64,000 nucleotides of DNA from Paulinella micropora (GCA_019918135.1 WBZZ01005336.1:108839-172838), one strand, 5' to 3'. Counted from the first letter of the stretch, positions 30,353 to 41,906 are shown. The notes: a model not told the origin generated them from the letters alone. A program made the numbers and translations.

Positions 30353-31164
30353 CCTGGTTCCAGGGCCAGACGTGGGTGGCGGAGCCGTCCGTGACTTGGT
30401 TAATGAGTTCCGGCCCCTGCTGCGCCACGAGCAGTGTCTGCAGGGTGGTGAGGCAGTCGTTGATGGTTTTGCGGAACATTTGCGAGGGCCCGAGCAGCAC
30501 GGCGGGGCGTTCCCCCGTGGGCAGGTAGGGCAGGCAGCGGTCGGGGAGCATGACGCAGACGGTGCACTTCTGCCCCGACGTGTTGGTTATTTTGTCGCCG
30601 TGCTGGAAGGTGGCGAGGCGGACGGTGACGACCCGCGCGCTGGCCTGGTAGCGGCCGCCGGGGGGGAGCGGGCGCAGGAGTTCGGCAAGGCCCCCCGCGG
30701 AGGGATCGGGGTCCGGCACGCACAGCGCAGGGACTGTGCGTGGCGGACCCCGGGGCGGGGTCGGGGCTCCATCGTCTGCGGCGGAGTGTATGGCAAGGTA
30801 GGTCTGGGCGACCACGCCGCGCACCGCCGCGCGCACCTCGCGGACCACGCTTTCCTGCATCGTGAGGCCCGCCGCCGCCCCGCCGCCGAGGCGGCCCACG
30901 GCTTGCACAGGCTCTCCGCCGAGCGCCCGCAGCAGCCTGTCGCCTTACAGAACCAGGCGACCTACCGCGGGGAGCCCCAGGCCCGCGTAGGGGCTCTCCC
31001 CGTGCTGAGCCTGCGCCGACAATAGGTAACCCTCCGCCGACCTGGCCGCGCCGCTGCCACCACCACCACCCCAACCCCCCGCCAGACCTGCGAAAGGCGC
31101 CCGGCCCTGCGCAGGGCCTGCTCGTGCAACAGCGCGCGGGCACTGCATTCGCGCAGCCTCTCCC

Positions 31165-31310
31165 AGCCCCCCAGCCCGCTACCGCGGGCTGGAAGGGTGG
31201 CAGGGGGGGTTCGGGGGGCAGCATGCCCCCCGGCAGCCTGCCCCCCGGCAGCCTGCCCCCCGGCAGCCTGCCACCCGTGGGGCAGGAGGCCCCCTCCAGC
31301 CCGCGGTAGC
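31165..31310. mobile_element. Compound palindromic element in RPB2, block 2
   Basis: CCCGCTACCGCGGGCTGG core, a GGGGGGCAGCATGCCCCCCG end, and three tandem copies of a GGCAGCCTGCCCCCC 15-mer, then a second CCCGCGGTAGCGGGCTGG core. The 15-mer amplification is absent from block 1. In frame. Confidence 0.8.
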
Positions 31311-31689
31311 GGGCTGGGTCGGAGCTGGAAGGTGTCGCGGTAGCTCTTGTGCTCGACGTGGGCAAAGACCCCGCGGTCGACGGCGCCCTGTGACCAGACA
31401 GTTCCTTCGTCCTGGTTGTGGGACCAGGCGCGGTATGCGACTGGCACGTTGACGCCCAGGGGCTGCAGCCCCACGGTGCAGGCCGCCAGGGGCGCCTCCA
31501 ACAAGCCGCGCTCGCCGTGCAGGAGTTCTTTGGTGGAGTTGGCCAGGACGCGCCCGGGCCGATTCTGTGCAATCGCCTGGGTCTGCATCCCCGCCGCGTA
31601 CACCAGACGGGGCCCCGTCACGTGCTCGTGGAACAGGGTCAGCGATGAAGAACTCAGGTGCCGCGCCGGCGACACATCCACCCAGTCCA

Positions 31690-31848
31690 CCCCCAGCCCG
31701 CTACCGCGGGCTGGAGGGAGGGCGGACTGCCCCCCGGGGGCGGGGGGCATGCTGCCCAGCCCGCTAGCGTCGGGGGGCATGCTGCCCAGCCCGCTAGCGC
31801 GGGCTGGAGGGAGGGCAGGGGGGGTTCGGGGGGCAGCATGCCCCCCGC
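31690..31848. mobile_element. Compound palindromic element in RPB2, block 2
   Basis: At least three nested cores (CCCGCTACCGCGGGCTGG, then CCCGCTAGCG twice) with GGGGGGCATGCTGCCC / GGGCAGCATGCCCCCC-type ends. The same site in block 1 (9473-9532) has one partial element. The RPB2 frame stays open through it. Confidence 0.8.
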
Positions 31849-33980
31849 TGGCGAGCTTGGCTAGGCTTTCACAGCCGAGCTGGCAGGCGGCTTCTTGGAC
31901 GGAGAGCCAGGCAAGCACCCCGGCCTCGCGCAGCGCACGCCAGCAAGCGAGGTCCTCGGAGGTAGCGACGCGTGCGCAGTTGCTGATTTCGTAGGACAGA
32001 CCGGGCGTGGGCGCGAGGGGGAGTCCGCAGAGGGTGCGCAGCCGATTCAGCCCCCAGGCCCGCCGTACTTGAGTGGGCAGCACCACCCGTTCTCGGTCTA
32101 CGTGCAGCACGGGGGCGGCCAGGCGGCCGGGGTGAACGTGGATGAGCAGGCGGCGTTCGGTGTGGTCGAGCAGGACCCCCAGGTGTCGCAGCGCCAGGCC
32201 CCCCGCCTCCAGAACGTGCGTGCGCTGTGCGCCTCGCTTGAGGGTGCGCAGCTGACGTGCCAGCACCTCCGCGGCCTCCGCCCCCCCCAACCACAAACCC
32301 CACCAAGCGCCCGAAACATTCCACCGCATATGTCTCCGACCCGAGGACCGCGGAGGCCCGGCGCGGCAGCGGCGCGCAGCGCAGCACAAGCCAGTCCTCC
32401 AGCGCACCCAACCACTCAGGTGGCAGCTCGGGCACGACGGTAGTGAAGAGCGCCAGACGCTTGTCGTAGCCCGACTTGCTGGACTTGCTGGTTTCGCAGG
32501 GGTCCAGGAAGCCCATCTGTGATATATCAAAGCGCTGGTCCGAGGTCATTCTTTGGCCGTTAGGCACCATCTGGCATACGCGCCTGGCCAGCGAGTACTT
32601 CTTGGCCAGGTTTCCCCGGAATTGTTGCAGTACGCGCTGCAGCGGCTGCCCGTCCTCACCAGTGACGCCCCCCGCCACGGGGGCGACCCCCGCCACGGGT
32701 CTGTCCCTGGGCGAAGTGAACTCTTGGAAACTCCTGCTAAGCTGGCGCGAGTCAAACAACTGTGCGGGGGGGACGCACACCGCTAGCCCAGCCCAGGAGG
32801 CCAGACGGGATTGCAAGCAAACCTTTTCCTTGTTCACCGCGCGCTTTAGGTTGTGAGCGTAGAGCTGAGCTAGCGTCAGCACCGCTCTGTTCTGCAGGGC
32901 CAGCGGGTCCGACAACCCCGCCTGGCTGGGGACCCCGTGGCTGCCCAGCACTCCAGGCAGCCCCGCCTCGGCCCGACAAAGCATACGGGCGCTGTCCGCT
33001 AGGTGCTCTGCCTTGCGCTCGTCGCCATAGGCAGCGACCTCCCGCTCGCGCTCCTCGTCCAGGGAGTAGCTGGCGATTAGCGTCCAAACCACCGGGGGCA
33101 GCCCCCCGGCGACTTTGGGGGGCTGCACCTGCCGCCGCAGGTATTGCGCGAGCCACGGCCGTTCCCCTGGAAAGATGTGCAACAGATACCGCTGCCGCAG
33201 CCACCACAAGCCCTGACGTTCGATCTCCTCGACGCTGGCCTCCTTACTACGCAGAAGCCACAGCTGTCCCAAATGAAATAGTGCGCACGCCCTCGTTCAG
33301 CTGCCATGAACGCTCCAGCAGGTCCACGTACAGCGCCTCGACAGCTAGGTCGTCCCCGCGCACCACCAACTGCCGTAGCCTGGCCCAAGAGTCCACACCC
33401 AGCGCACGCCAGAGCAAGACCATAGGCAGATCGCATGGTTGACCAACAAAGACACGCGCGCTTAGGACGGGCTGTGCCGAATCGTTCTTGACCTGCGCAC
33501 GGACAAACTGAGCTAAGCACTCGCGGGGGAGCGATGCAGAGGTAGTACGCGCGCAGCGCCACTCCAGTGCGTGCTTCGCCCAGTCCATAGCAAAGTCACG
33601 CGGCGGTTTGTTTTGCACGTTCCCAAACCCCACCGCCAGCGTAGGGTCACTGCCGGCCGCTGGCTCCGGGGTTTCCGAGACGACGCTGGGGTACAACAAC
33701 AAACGACGCTGTCTCTTTGTTCCGATCACGGCCCCCTCTTGATTGCGCATGTTTTCGACGTGGTACTCGGCCGTTGTCTGTTTGGCCGCCCCTCCCGATA
33801 ACTTGTCCTCCCTCTCTACGCTCTCTTCTTCTTCTTCCTCATCTTCCTCCTCGTCTTTCTCGTACTCTCCTTCCTCTTCCTTCTCGCCCTCTTCCTGTTC
33901 CGGCAGAACCTCTGCTGCCACTTCCTCTTCTTCTAGCTCGATCTCGTGGTCATTGTCTTCCTCTTCCACTTCTTCTGCTC

Positions 33981-34060
33981 CTTCTTCTTCTTCTTCTTCT
34001 TCTTCTTCTTCTTCTTCTTCTTCTTCTTCTTCTTCTTCTTCTTCTTCTTCTTCTTCTTCC
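33981..34060. repeat. (TTC)n microsatellite coding poly-Glu in RPB2, middle allele
   Basis: About 27 TTC units, against about 14 in block 1 and about 33 in block 3, at the same RPB2 position. Confidence 0.9.
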
Positions 34061-35282
34061 GGCGCTTCTCGCTCCCCTTCTTCTTTCTCCTGTCTCTTTT
34101 TGCTTTTCTTGGCTACACACGGCACTGCCCCCGGGCGCGTTCTGTGTATAGCTGTCTCCTTGGGGGCTGCTGTCGCCGCCCCCCAGCGCGCTGCTCAGCT
34201 GGTGCCAACGGACAGTCGGCGCCCCCCGAGCCGCTGGCCTTGGTTGTTTCCGTCTTGTCGGCTTGCCCCGTACGCCACGCCACGGCTCGACGCCTGGTCC
34301 CGCCCGGGGTGCTGGCCCCCGCACAAATCTTGTAAACTTCTCGAACTACCTGGCCTGGCTGCTGCCCCAACTGGGAAGTACGACAGAGGGATGTATCGGG
34401 TGCACGCCCGCTGAGGGCGTTGTTTCGCCTGTCCCATTGACGGATTAACGCATGGTCCAAGGGGGGAGTCTCGCGCCCCTCCAGCGCCCAACACACGCCG
34501 TCCAGCAGAACGAACGGCACCCACGAACCTATCTCCATCCCCGCCAGCGTGCGCTGCAAGTGGTCGCCCGCGTGAAGACGCAGCCAGCGCTCGCTCTCGG
34601 CCCAGCTCCGCAGTGCGCTGGGGGGTGGCAAGTTTACTGGCCAAGGCAGCGACAACAGGCGAATTACTTCTGGGGGTGGAAACAACTCGCCCGGCTCAGC
34701 CGGCACCTCCGTCATGGCGCGGCCGGGGCCCTGACACTCGAACAGGGACCAAGTCACCCGCGCCAGCAAACCTGCCGACCACGTCCCGCCCATTTCGCAC
34801 ACCTGTTCAAAGCACCCACTGGGGTCCTCGAAACCGGCGAATTCGACTCCCAGCTTCAGTACGTAACGCTTCCCCGAGTCTGTCGTCGTCATGCGCGGGG
34901 GGATCGTTACTAACCTAGGCACACACAGCCGCGCGCCGCCCTCTGCCTGGGTCTCTAGCCAGGGACCCAAAGCATTACGCAGCGCACTGCCTTGATTTCT
35001 CTTTTTGCGCAGACGCTCAAACTCCTTTTCATCCACTTGTCGCAAGCGCAACTGCGCCGACAGCTTGGCCACCTGTTTGGGCGCCGCGTACAACACAAAA
35101 TAGCGCAAGCTTTCTACCGCCCCGCGGTTGAGCTTAAATTCTTCTTCCAGAAACGCTAGGGCCAAAGACCTTGATTCTTCCACGGTTGCAATAGCCCGGG
35201 GGGCTGGCAGCGCCGCTAGGTCTGCGTCTGTTTCTTCTTGTTCACGTATGATAGCCGCTATCGTAGCTGCATCCGCTTGCAT

Positions 35283-35618
35283 CGTCACAGCAACTCTTCC
35301 TCCCCCTCTTCTTGCCTTGCGAATTTGTGTTCTTCTCTTCTCCTCAATAGGGGGGAAGGAGGGGGGGGGGGGGGAGACGAGACGGGCCTCGCACACACTC
35401 TCCCCCCCCCCCCCCCTCTCTCTCTCCCATCATCCCCGCCCCTCACTCCCTTCCTCTTTCTTCCCCGTCTTCTCTTCTTCCCCCTCCCCCCTCTAGCTTT
35501 TTGGTGTACCGGGAGACCGAGGGGGCTGTCCGAAAGTTTTGTAATTGACTACAACAAAACAAACAGTCTTGTTTAATTGCTTGGATGTACTTCTTACAAC
35601 TGCGGCAGCTTACCTCTT
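35283..35618. promoter_or_regulatory. Spacer upstream of RPB2, block 2
   Basis: G run (35359-35372), C run (35402-35415), (CT)n, and a block with TTTTTGGTGTACCGGGAGAC (about 35498-35517) that is absent from block 1 (12919-13222) but present in block 3 (63938-63957). TTTAAT near 35573 may be the poly(A) signal of the 812-residue gene on the minus strand. Confidence 0.55.
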
Positions 35619-38057
35619 TTAAACACAACGCGCTAGTATCTTTTTAGCGGCCGCCGCGAATTGGGCAAGCTCATGCGCAAGCCAACTCCGCTGTAGCCAC
35701 CTGGACAAGGGTTCAGCCAAGTACTCGGTATTAGTCCACTGCCAATCTGGCGGTAGCAAGAGCTCGGGCATGTCCCACCGACAACTCCGGTGCGCGAACG
35801 CCGCCACCTCCGCCCAGAGATCCAGTGCCTCTTTTACACAAAGCTGAGCCTCTGACGCCAGGGTACGAGAACAGCGCAGCAACTCCGGGGCGGGCGTGTC
35901 CAAGAGCGCTTGCGTTAACAATTGGCCCCATGGTTCGAGCGCGCCTGGTTGAAACCTCAGCCCGGCCGGTGCGTCGCCAGCGGCGGGCCACCCTGCGGCA
36001 AGTCTAGCCTCCTCTACCTGTTGCAACAATTCGTACTCCTCACGACAGCTTTCTTGCAGTGACGACCTGGCCGCCCGGCCGGCCGACTCCGTTAAGAGCC
36101 TCTGGACCAGGCGGTCGTACCCCTGCAAAGCCAGCACCCACAGCCTGCCTAGCCCCGGCCGAACAGATTCTTCAAAGTAGCCCCGGCAAGACTGCGCGGC
36201 AGGGGCGCAGGCCAGCCGACCTCCGGTCCAATAGATAGACAACAGCCACAAGGAACACACCAGCGCCTTTCGTTCTTGCCAGATAGGACCCAACAGATAA
36301 ACCTCGAGGCCAATCTGCTGCTGCTTAGCGGGCTCGCCCTTTTCTTCATCTCCTCCTCCTGTGGACAGCGGCTCCTGCCCCCAAGCACGTTGTTGCACCT
36401 CGTCGCACAAGGCCTGAAGAAGCCGTTCGGTCAGCGGCCGCTCCCCCGGGCCTGCTGACATCCCCAAAGCGTGCGCGCCCGCCAGGAGCTGCCGGTACCG
36501 ACCGAGCGCCTGCCTGTGGTAAGAACGCGCATGTTGGGCCACGAGTTTTTCGTACGCACTGCTCAGTGCCTCACAAGCCCCCCAATCCATGCGCCTCGCA
36601 TGGTTTGGAGAGCTCCCTGGCCCCTCTATCAATCTCTCTAGCTTGGGCAATAGCCCATGGAATAGTTGTACAAGCATACGGGCCAGGGTGCCGCGGTCTC
36701 CGTCGAACAATGGGCGCGTGGAGGCGTCGGCTGCATCCTCTCTGGGAGCCCTAGCCCACAGCTGGTGCGCCTGGACCTGTTGGATAAAGCACGGAGAGTT
36801 TGCTGTGTCTAGCACATCCATAATGAAACCTCCGCTCTGCTGAGAGAGATTGAGCACGTTCAGCCAGATCTGGACGAAATGCTGGCCTAGCCAGTCGACT
36901 GACAGACCGTCTCCTCCTCCTGCGCCCTCCTTTCTTTCTCCACTCCCCCGTGCGGGCAGGCTGGGCTGCGTATCGGCGAACGGGTTGATCACGTCTTGGC
37001 AGGTGTCACTCTCTGCCCTGCCGACACTTCCTGTAAGCAGCGCCTGCAGCCGCCCCCAGCCCTCGTAGCGGGGCAGGGCCCTTGCCCACTCCCGAAATGA
37101 GTCCTGGCCTGGCATCGGGGCCCGATCCGGGGAGCCCCAAACGGTCAGCACACAAGACCCCAGCGCCGGCAGGGCCGCGCGCTCCCAGGCCGTCTCTTTG
37201 GCCAAGACGCCGCCCTGATAGGCGGCGACCAGAATCTCAGCACTCGCGCCGCGCGCGGCGCCCAGCAGGCACTCGTCTTGGCAACGTTTAAGACCCCCCG
37301 CAAAACAACGCAAAGCCCAACGTCTGGCCGCGCCTTCGGAGTCGCGGGCTCTAAGACTCTGGAGTGCCGCTGCTCTTGTCATCGTCGTCGGGTGGTCGGG
37401 GCTGGCTGGGGGTGCTGCTCGGAAGGCCGCTACTAGCCGCTGCACCGTCTGCCACAACAGAACGTCCACTTGTAACGGCTCGCTGCCGTGCCGGCGCTGG
37501 GTAAAGTGTTGCGTCAGCCCCAGCAGCGGCCAGCCGCGTCTACCCTGCAAATAGGACAGGCCTCTTTCTAAGCAGCTACCGACTGCTAAAAGCCGTGGTA
37601 GAGGCGTGTCCGCTAGCTCTTTTGTGTTCCCGAACATGCTCTGGAGCGACACTGTCTCTGACAAAAAGCCTTCTAGCTGCGCTCGCACGGGGGGCGGCAG
37701 GCTGCCCACGGCCGTAGCCCGAGCTTGCAGGACTCGCCGGATGTTCTGGCTGATGAACGACAGGGGGCGTTCCAGCAACCACGTCGGGTTGGGGAAAAAC
37801 ACGTAAACCAGTATATCGCGAAAGCAAAACACCGCCCGCCTGCGGCCCGCCGCACAAAAACTTGTGCTTGCAAACTCTGGGCAGCACATGTGTGCTGCAT
37901 GCATGAACACGCACTCGTGCTCACACTCGTGCTCCCCAGCCTGGTGCCCGTCGTTGCCTCCTTTATTTCTGACTTGCGAGAGCGCGTCGGCCACTGCTAC
38001 ATAGTGCGCAGCCGCTCTCTGACATCTTTGTACAAAGACTCGACTGTCCAAGACCAT
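35619..38057 (-). CDS. Intact 812-residue unknown viral protein
   Basis: The only intact member of this duplicated pair: one frame from ATG 38057 (MVLDSRVFVQRCQ) to the stop at 35619. The N-terminal 130 residues contain a His/Cys cluster (HECEHECVFMHAAHMCCPEF, then further Cys) that may bind zinc. The rest looks all-helical, Leu/Ala/Trp-rich, with a Gly-rich linker near the middle. No signal peptide and no membrane helix. It lies divergent to the giant glycoprotein gene, sharing a 250-bp promoter region, and directly upstream of RPB2. I do not recognise the family. The Cys/His pattern is loosely like herpesvirus packaging proteins, but I would not assign it on that. Confidence 0.75.
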   Translation of the reverse strand: MVLDSRVFVQRCQRAAAHYVAVADALSQVRNKGGNDGHQAGEHECEHECVFMHAAHMCCPEFASTSFCAAGRRRAVFCFRDILVYVFFPNPTWLLERPLSFISQNIRRVLQARATAVGSLPPPVRAQLEGFLSETVSLQSMFGNTKELADTPLPRLLAVGSCLERGLSYLQGRRGWPLLGLTQHFTQRRHGSEPLQVDVLLWQTVQRLVAAFRAAPPASPDHPTTMTRAAALQSLRARDSEGAARRWALRCFAGGLKRCQDECLLGAARGASAEILVAAYQGGVLAKETAWERAALPALGSCVLTVWGSPDRAPMPGQDSFREWARALPRYEGWGRLQALLTGSVGRAESDTCQDVINPFADTQPSLPARGSGERKEGAGGGDGLSVDWLGQHFVQIWLNVLNLSQQSGGFIMDVLDTANSPCFIQQVQAHQLWARAPREDAADASTRPLFDGDRGTLARMLVQLFHGLLPKLERLIEGPGSSPNHARRMDWGACEALSSAYEKLVAQHARSYHRQALGRYRQLLAGAHALGMSAGPGERPLTERLLQALCDEVQQRAWGQEPLSTGGGDEEKGEPAKQQQIGLEVYLLGPIWQERKALVCSLWLLSIYWTGGRLACAPAAQSCRGYFEESVRPGLGRLWVLALQGYDRLVQRLLTESAGRAARSSLQESCREEYELLQQVEEARLAAGWPAAGDAPAGLRFQPGALEPWGQLLTQALLDTPAPELLRCSRTLASEAQLCVKEALDLWAEVAAFAHRSCRWDMPELLLPPDWQWTNTEYLAEPLSRWLQRSWLAHELAQFAAAAKKILARCV

Positions 38058-38304
38058 CGTCACACTTGTTCCGCCAAGCCTCTCTTTCTCTCTCTCTCTT
38101 TCTCTCTTTCGTTTTTGTCTTGAGAGATCATGCAAGGCAGTGTAAGCAAGGAGAGGGGAGGGAGGGGGGGGGGGGGAAGGGGCCAGAGAGAGAGAGAGAG
38201 AGAGCGGGGAGGTTCTGCCCCCCCCCCTCCCCCTCTTCCCTTGACTGTAAGCAAAAAACTAAAGTTAGATTTTTTTGGTTGAAAAAAAGGGGAGAGAGAG
38301 ACAA
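38058..38304. promoter_or_regulatory. Divergent promoter region, block 2
   Basis: Near-identical to 15671-15910 apart from the lengths of the (CT)n, G, (AG)n and C tracts. It serves the 812-residue gene (minus) and the giant glycoprotein (plus, ATG 38305). Confidence 0.55.
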
Positions 38305-41300
38305 ATGTGGGCATATAAGCTACTGATCGCAGCCTGCATGATAGCGGGCTGCGCAGTCAAGGTCAGGGCCGCCACGCTGCGCAGCGTCGTGACCGATTCG
38401 GTACAGCGGAACGACGAGTATGGGTTGGGCGAGGCCGTCACAGAACATCTGCTGACCCTAGACTTTGAACTCTGCCAACGCCCCTTTGCCAATGCCCCCG
38501 ACGAGATCAGGCTGTTGCTAAACCTGACCGGAGGCAGACGTGTCCCCGTCAAGATCAGTTGTAACGGCGTCTTCCATGAGACGCTACTCCGCCCGCTCGA
38601 GTACCTACCCTTGCAGCTCAAGTTGCACGAGCACATCTCGTGCGAGGGCGACGTGGCCAACCAAGCGCTTGTGACAGGGGGCAGCCAGGTGGGCTCCCTG
38701 TATGGCAGAACAGCGGGAGCTGATGCCACCCTTAGTCAGGCCTTGGGAGAACTGCTGGCTTACGACTGGAACTCGCCCGGCAGCTCTGGCGGCGGAATGC
38801 CCCGCCGGGTCCTGTTGCAACAGACAGTGCCGTCCCCCCAGGAAGCCACGCCCGCAGGCAGCGCCGGGCTCTCCCCCGCAGCCCCCCTGTGCGGGGGCGT
38901 CCCGGCGGATTGTGCGAGCATGCAACATTACCACCCGCAGGTTCTGCGGGACTACCAGAAGAGTTACATGGAGGCGAGCGTCTACGACTACGAGCAGACT
39001 CTGCTCCGGGGCGCTAAGCTGACCAAACTCTTTCTGCACGAGCTCAACTACAGCCGCCGTTGTCTAGCACCTTTGCTCTGTAGCCTAGGCGACGGAGGCC
39101 GGGGCGGGTTTGTGGGGCTCGCTGTGCACCAGCGCCGGGCGCTGGAGCTGCACCAAACGCAAGCGCGGATTCGCTTGGCCACGGCGTACAGAACGTCGTT
39201 TATCCCGGCCGAAACCCCCGGGGACAGCGAGAGGACCAAGAAATTGGAAACGGCGCTTGCTGCCTCGCTGGCAATCATGGGTAGGTACGGCGTTTGTTAT
39301 GCCGGTGGTCGCGCCATGGGCGGGGTTCAGCGCCCTGGTTAGTGGGATCTGGTTAGCCACTCAGAAACAAAAGGACGGTAAACAAACGGTCGAGCCCGAT
39401 GACGAACAAACAGACAATATGTGGAACGAGTTCCTGCAAAACGACAAGAGCAGACAGCTGGTCGGCTGGACGCCCGTGGACGGACGGCAAGCGTGCGCGG
39501 CCGCCCAGAGCCAATACTGGGAACAGCTCGTTTTGGCCCGCCAGGTGCCGAGCTAATATCGAGCACATAGTATGTGCTCGACATCAGCCGAGTGGTATTT
39601 ACTATTTGGGGGCGACGCCAACGCGCCCCAGCCGGCACCCCTAGACCCCGGCCCGCTGAGGGGCGTCCTGACCGCCACGGCCATGTACGACTGGCTGCAA
39701 AAGGCACGCCTTGCCCCGCAGTATGACGACGACAACGCAGGCAGCAGCCGCGGGGTGGACCTGGTGACCGCGAAGCACCAGCTGCCTCCAGCACGGCGGG
39801 GCTACCCGCTCCAGTGGCAGTGGGACCCCCCTTGTCGCCCGCCGGCGCAGTCTCAGCCGTACGAGGCGCGCAAAGAGAGCGAGGCCTGCCGGGGGACGAC
39901 GGAATCGTCGCAGCCGGGGCCCGACGCGCTATACCCGCGAGTCTTTGCCAGCGATAACCGCTGCAAATTTACCCCGGGCTCCGACAACGCGCGGGACACA
40001 CAGGAGGCTTTCTCCTGCATCCCCGCGCGTGTGTTCCTTCGCCCCGGCGCCAGCCACCGCTGGAACAGCAGCGCCTGTGAGAGCCGGAGCGAGCGCGAGC
40101 TCTACTGCGGCCTGGCCGCGGACAACGCCGAATCGGCTAAGCTGGCGGCCGAATGCTCGGGGGGGAGCGCCGCGGGCCTGCGCGCCGACCTGCTCGACAG
40201 CCTGTGGCTGCTGCTGGACGAAGATGGTGGCGGGTTCATCGAGCCTCAGCACACCCAGGAGAGCGAGCTGGAACAGTTCCGCCGCTATTTCTGCACGGAC
40301 GGCAAGCTGGCCGCAAGCCAGTTTTGGTTTCGCTCGGCGGGCGACCCCGGCAGCCCGGGCTGGCTCAAGGGCGCCGAGTGTCCCTGCGCTGAGTCGACCA
40401 ACGAGGGGCTCCGTGGCTGCCCCGTGAACCCCTGGGAGCGCCTGGACCCCCGCCCGGGCCCTGGTCACGGGCTGCTCCGTACCCACGGGCAGGTCCAGGC
40501 CTGCGTGCGCAATCTTGGACACAGCTACTGCACGCCGCTGCTGGACTTTGCTTCCATGCACGCCGAGCTGCGCCAGGCGCCCGCCGCCCTGGAAGACAGG
40601 TGCAACACGTCCTTTATGAACGCGCTCGGCAACGTCGCCGAATCCTCGGGCGCTGACCTCAAGGCGCTCATGCTGTACACCGAAGGCCAGATCAAGTCGC
40701 TGGAGGCGCTGGGCTTCGATTGCAGCGAGGCCCGCCGGCTGTGCCAGCTAGCCCTCGACTACACAACCCCCATCAGCCTAGCAGCGGCCCAGCTGCAGTG
40801 CGCTGCCGTGCGCGGCTCCTCCTGCCAGCTGTCGCAGCCCGCCTCTCAATATCCCGACGGGGGGGTCGAGTACTTCCGGTGGATAGCGCTGGCAGAGCGC
40901 TGCTACGCCAACGCTGCGGCGGCGGGGGAGGTCCAGGCTGTCGAGGGCGCCACCTGCCGCCACCCTGACTCCACGAACCCCACGCGCCTGCCCCCTTTCA
41001 ACCGCTGCTTCCTGAGCAAGGAGTCCTACGACATAGGCATAGGGGGCACCGTCGTAGAGCCCGGCTACAAGACCAGGTCGGGCATCGACTACGAGACACG
41101 GTGCAAGCCCAACTACGCCGTGTCAGAGAGCACCGAGACGCTGCGCCTCACGGTGGCCAAGGCCGCGCTGGACCTGTCCGCCAACGCCGCGGCGCTGGAA
41201 AACTTTGTGTCCGAGGTGATGGGGAGCGGCTCCGACGGGATCGTGGCCATCGCGACCAAGCAGAGGGAGAACCTGGCACTGCAACTCAAGGGGTTGGGCC

Positions 41301-41904
41301 TGGCCGAGGACCTAGAGGGCTGGCTGGGCAACGTGCGCATGGCGGCGCTCGCCAACATGCAGGAAAGACTGACGGACCTGTCCAGCAACGTGCAGCGCTA
41401 CACCAAGGACTTTGACACGCAGCGCGAGGCAGTCGCCAGCCAGTTCGCCGGTCTGGAACGCGAGTTGCAGCGCGTGGGCGGGTTGATCGAGCAGCTGGAC
41501 GCTTCTACCGACCGGGCAGTCGCGGAGCTGCGCGGGCTGGCGGGTGCCGTCCAGGACGCGCTCTACGTCACCCGCGGGCTGATGAAGGACTTTGCCAACG
41601 TGATGGGCAAGTCCGCCGCTAGCAGCAGCAAGGTAGCGGCGCTGGCGCGCCAGTTGCTGTACGGGCGGCAACGCTACGTCGCGCACGTGCACGACGTGCA
41701 AGAGGAGCTCTCGCTCCGGCTCGCCGGGGAGCAACCCTTCCTGCCCAGCACGCCCTACGGCGCGCCGCCGGGGCAGGGGCAGGAGTTCGGCGTCGTGCCG
41801 CGTGCGCTGTCGGGCGCCTCCGCGACCGCGCCGACCCACGAGACACGCCTGTGGCACGCGCTGCTCCATGCCTCGGGCCAGGTGTGGGTCTACCAGCTGC
41901 GGCT
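38305..41904 (+). pseudogene. Giant glycoprotein, block 2 copy (truncated at the cellular junction)
   Basis: Near-identical to 15911-19476. Signal peptide MWAYKLLIAACMIAGC. Breaks differ from block 1: a frame change with substitutions inside the hydrophobic Gly/Ala segment (about 39280-39320), a 17-bp insertion with an in-frame stop near 39553-39575, and a 7-bp addition near 39600. Downstream it stays in one frame to 41904, including the points where block 1 has lost a C (18657) and 23 bp (19355). The EF-hand-like loop is at about 40218-40253. The gene stops abruptly at 41904, where AT-rich non-viral sequence begins, so the C-terminal 40 percent is missing. Confidence 0.75.
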
Positions 41905-41906
41905 AA

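Larger units (their letters stand above)
30350..35282 (-). pseudogene. Divergent RNA polymerase subunit RPB2, block 2 copy (C-terminus lost)
   Basis: Same gene as 6928-12918, with the same order of RPB2 blocks. Start at ATG 35282. The metal-site motif reads SHNQDEGTVW (about 31400-31420) and the GDK motif is at about 30575-30605. The gene stops being RPB2 at 30350, just after ATHVWPWNQ, so the clamp and zinc finger are missing and the acidic protein follows in frame. Other lesions: an extra C in the run 32281-32288, a TAA where block 1 has Gln (near 30946), a 12-bp-scale deletion near 33275-33285 shared with block 3, and the same frame change between the N-terminal part and the poly-Glu part (about 34140-34190) seen in all copies. 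At the site where block 1 has TAG (10157-10159) this copy has a Lys codon. Confidence 0.92.
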
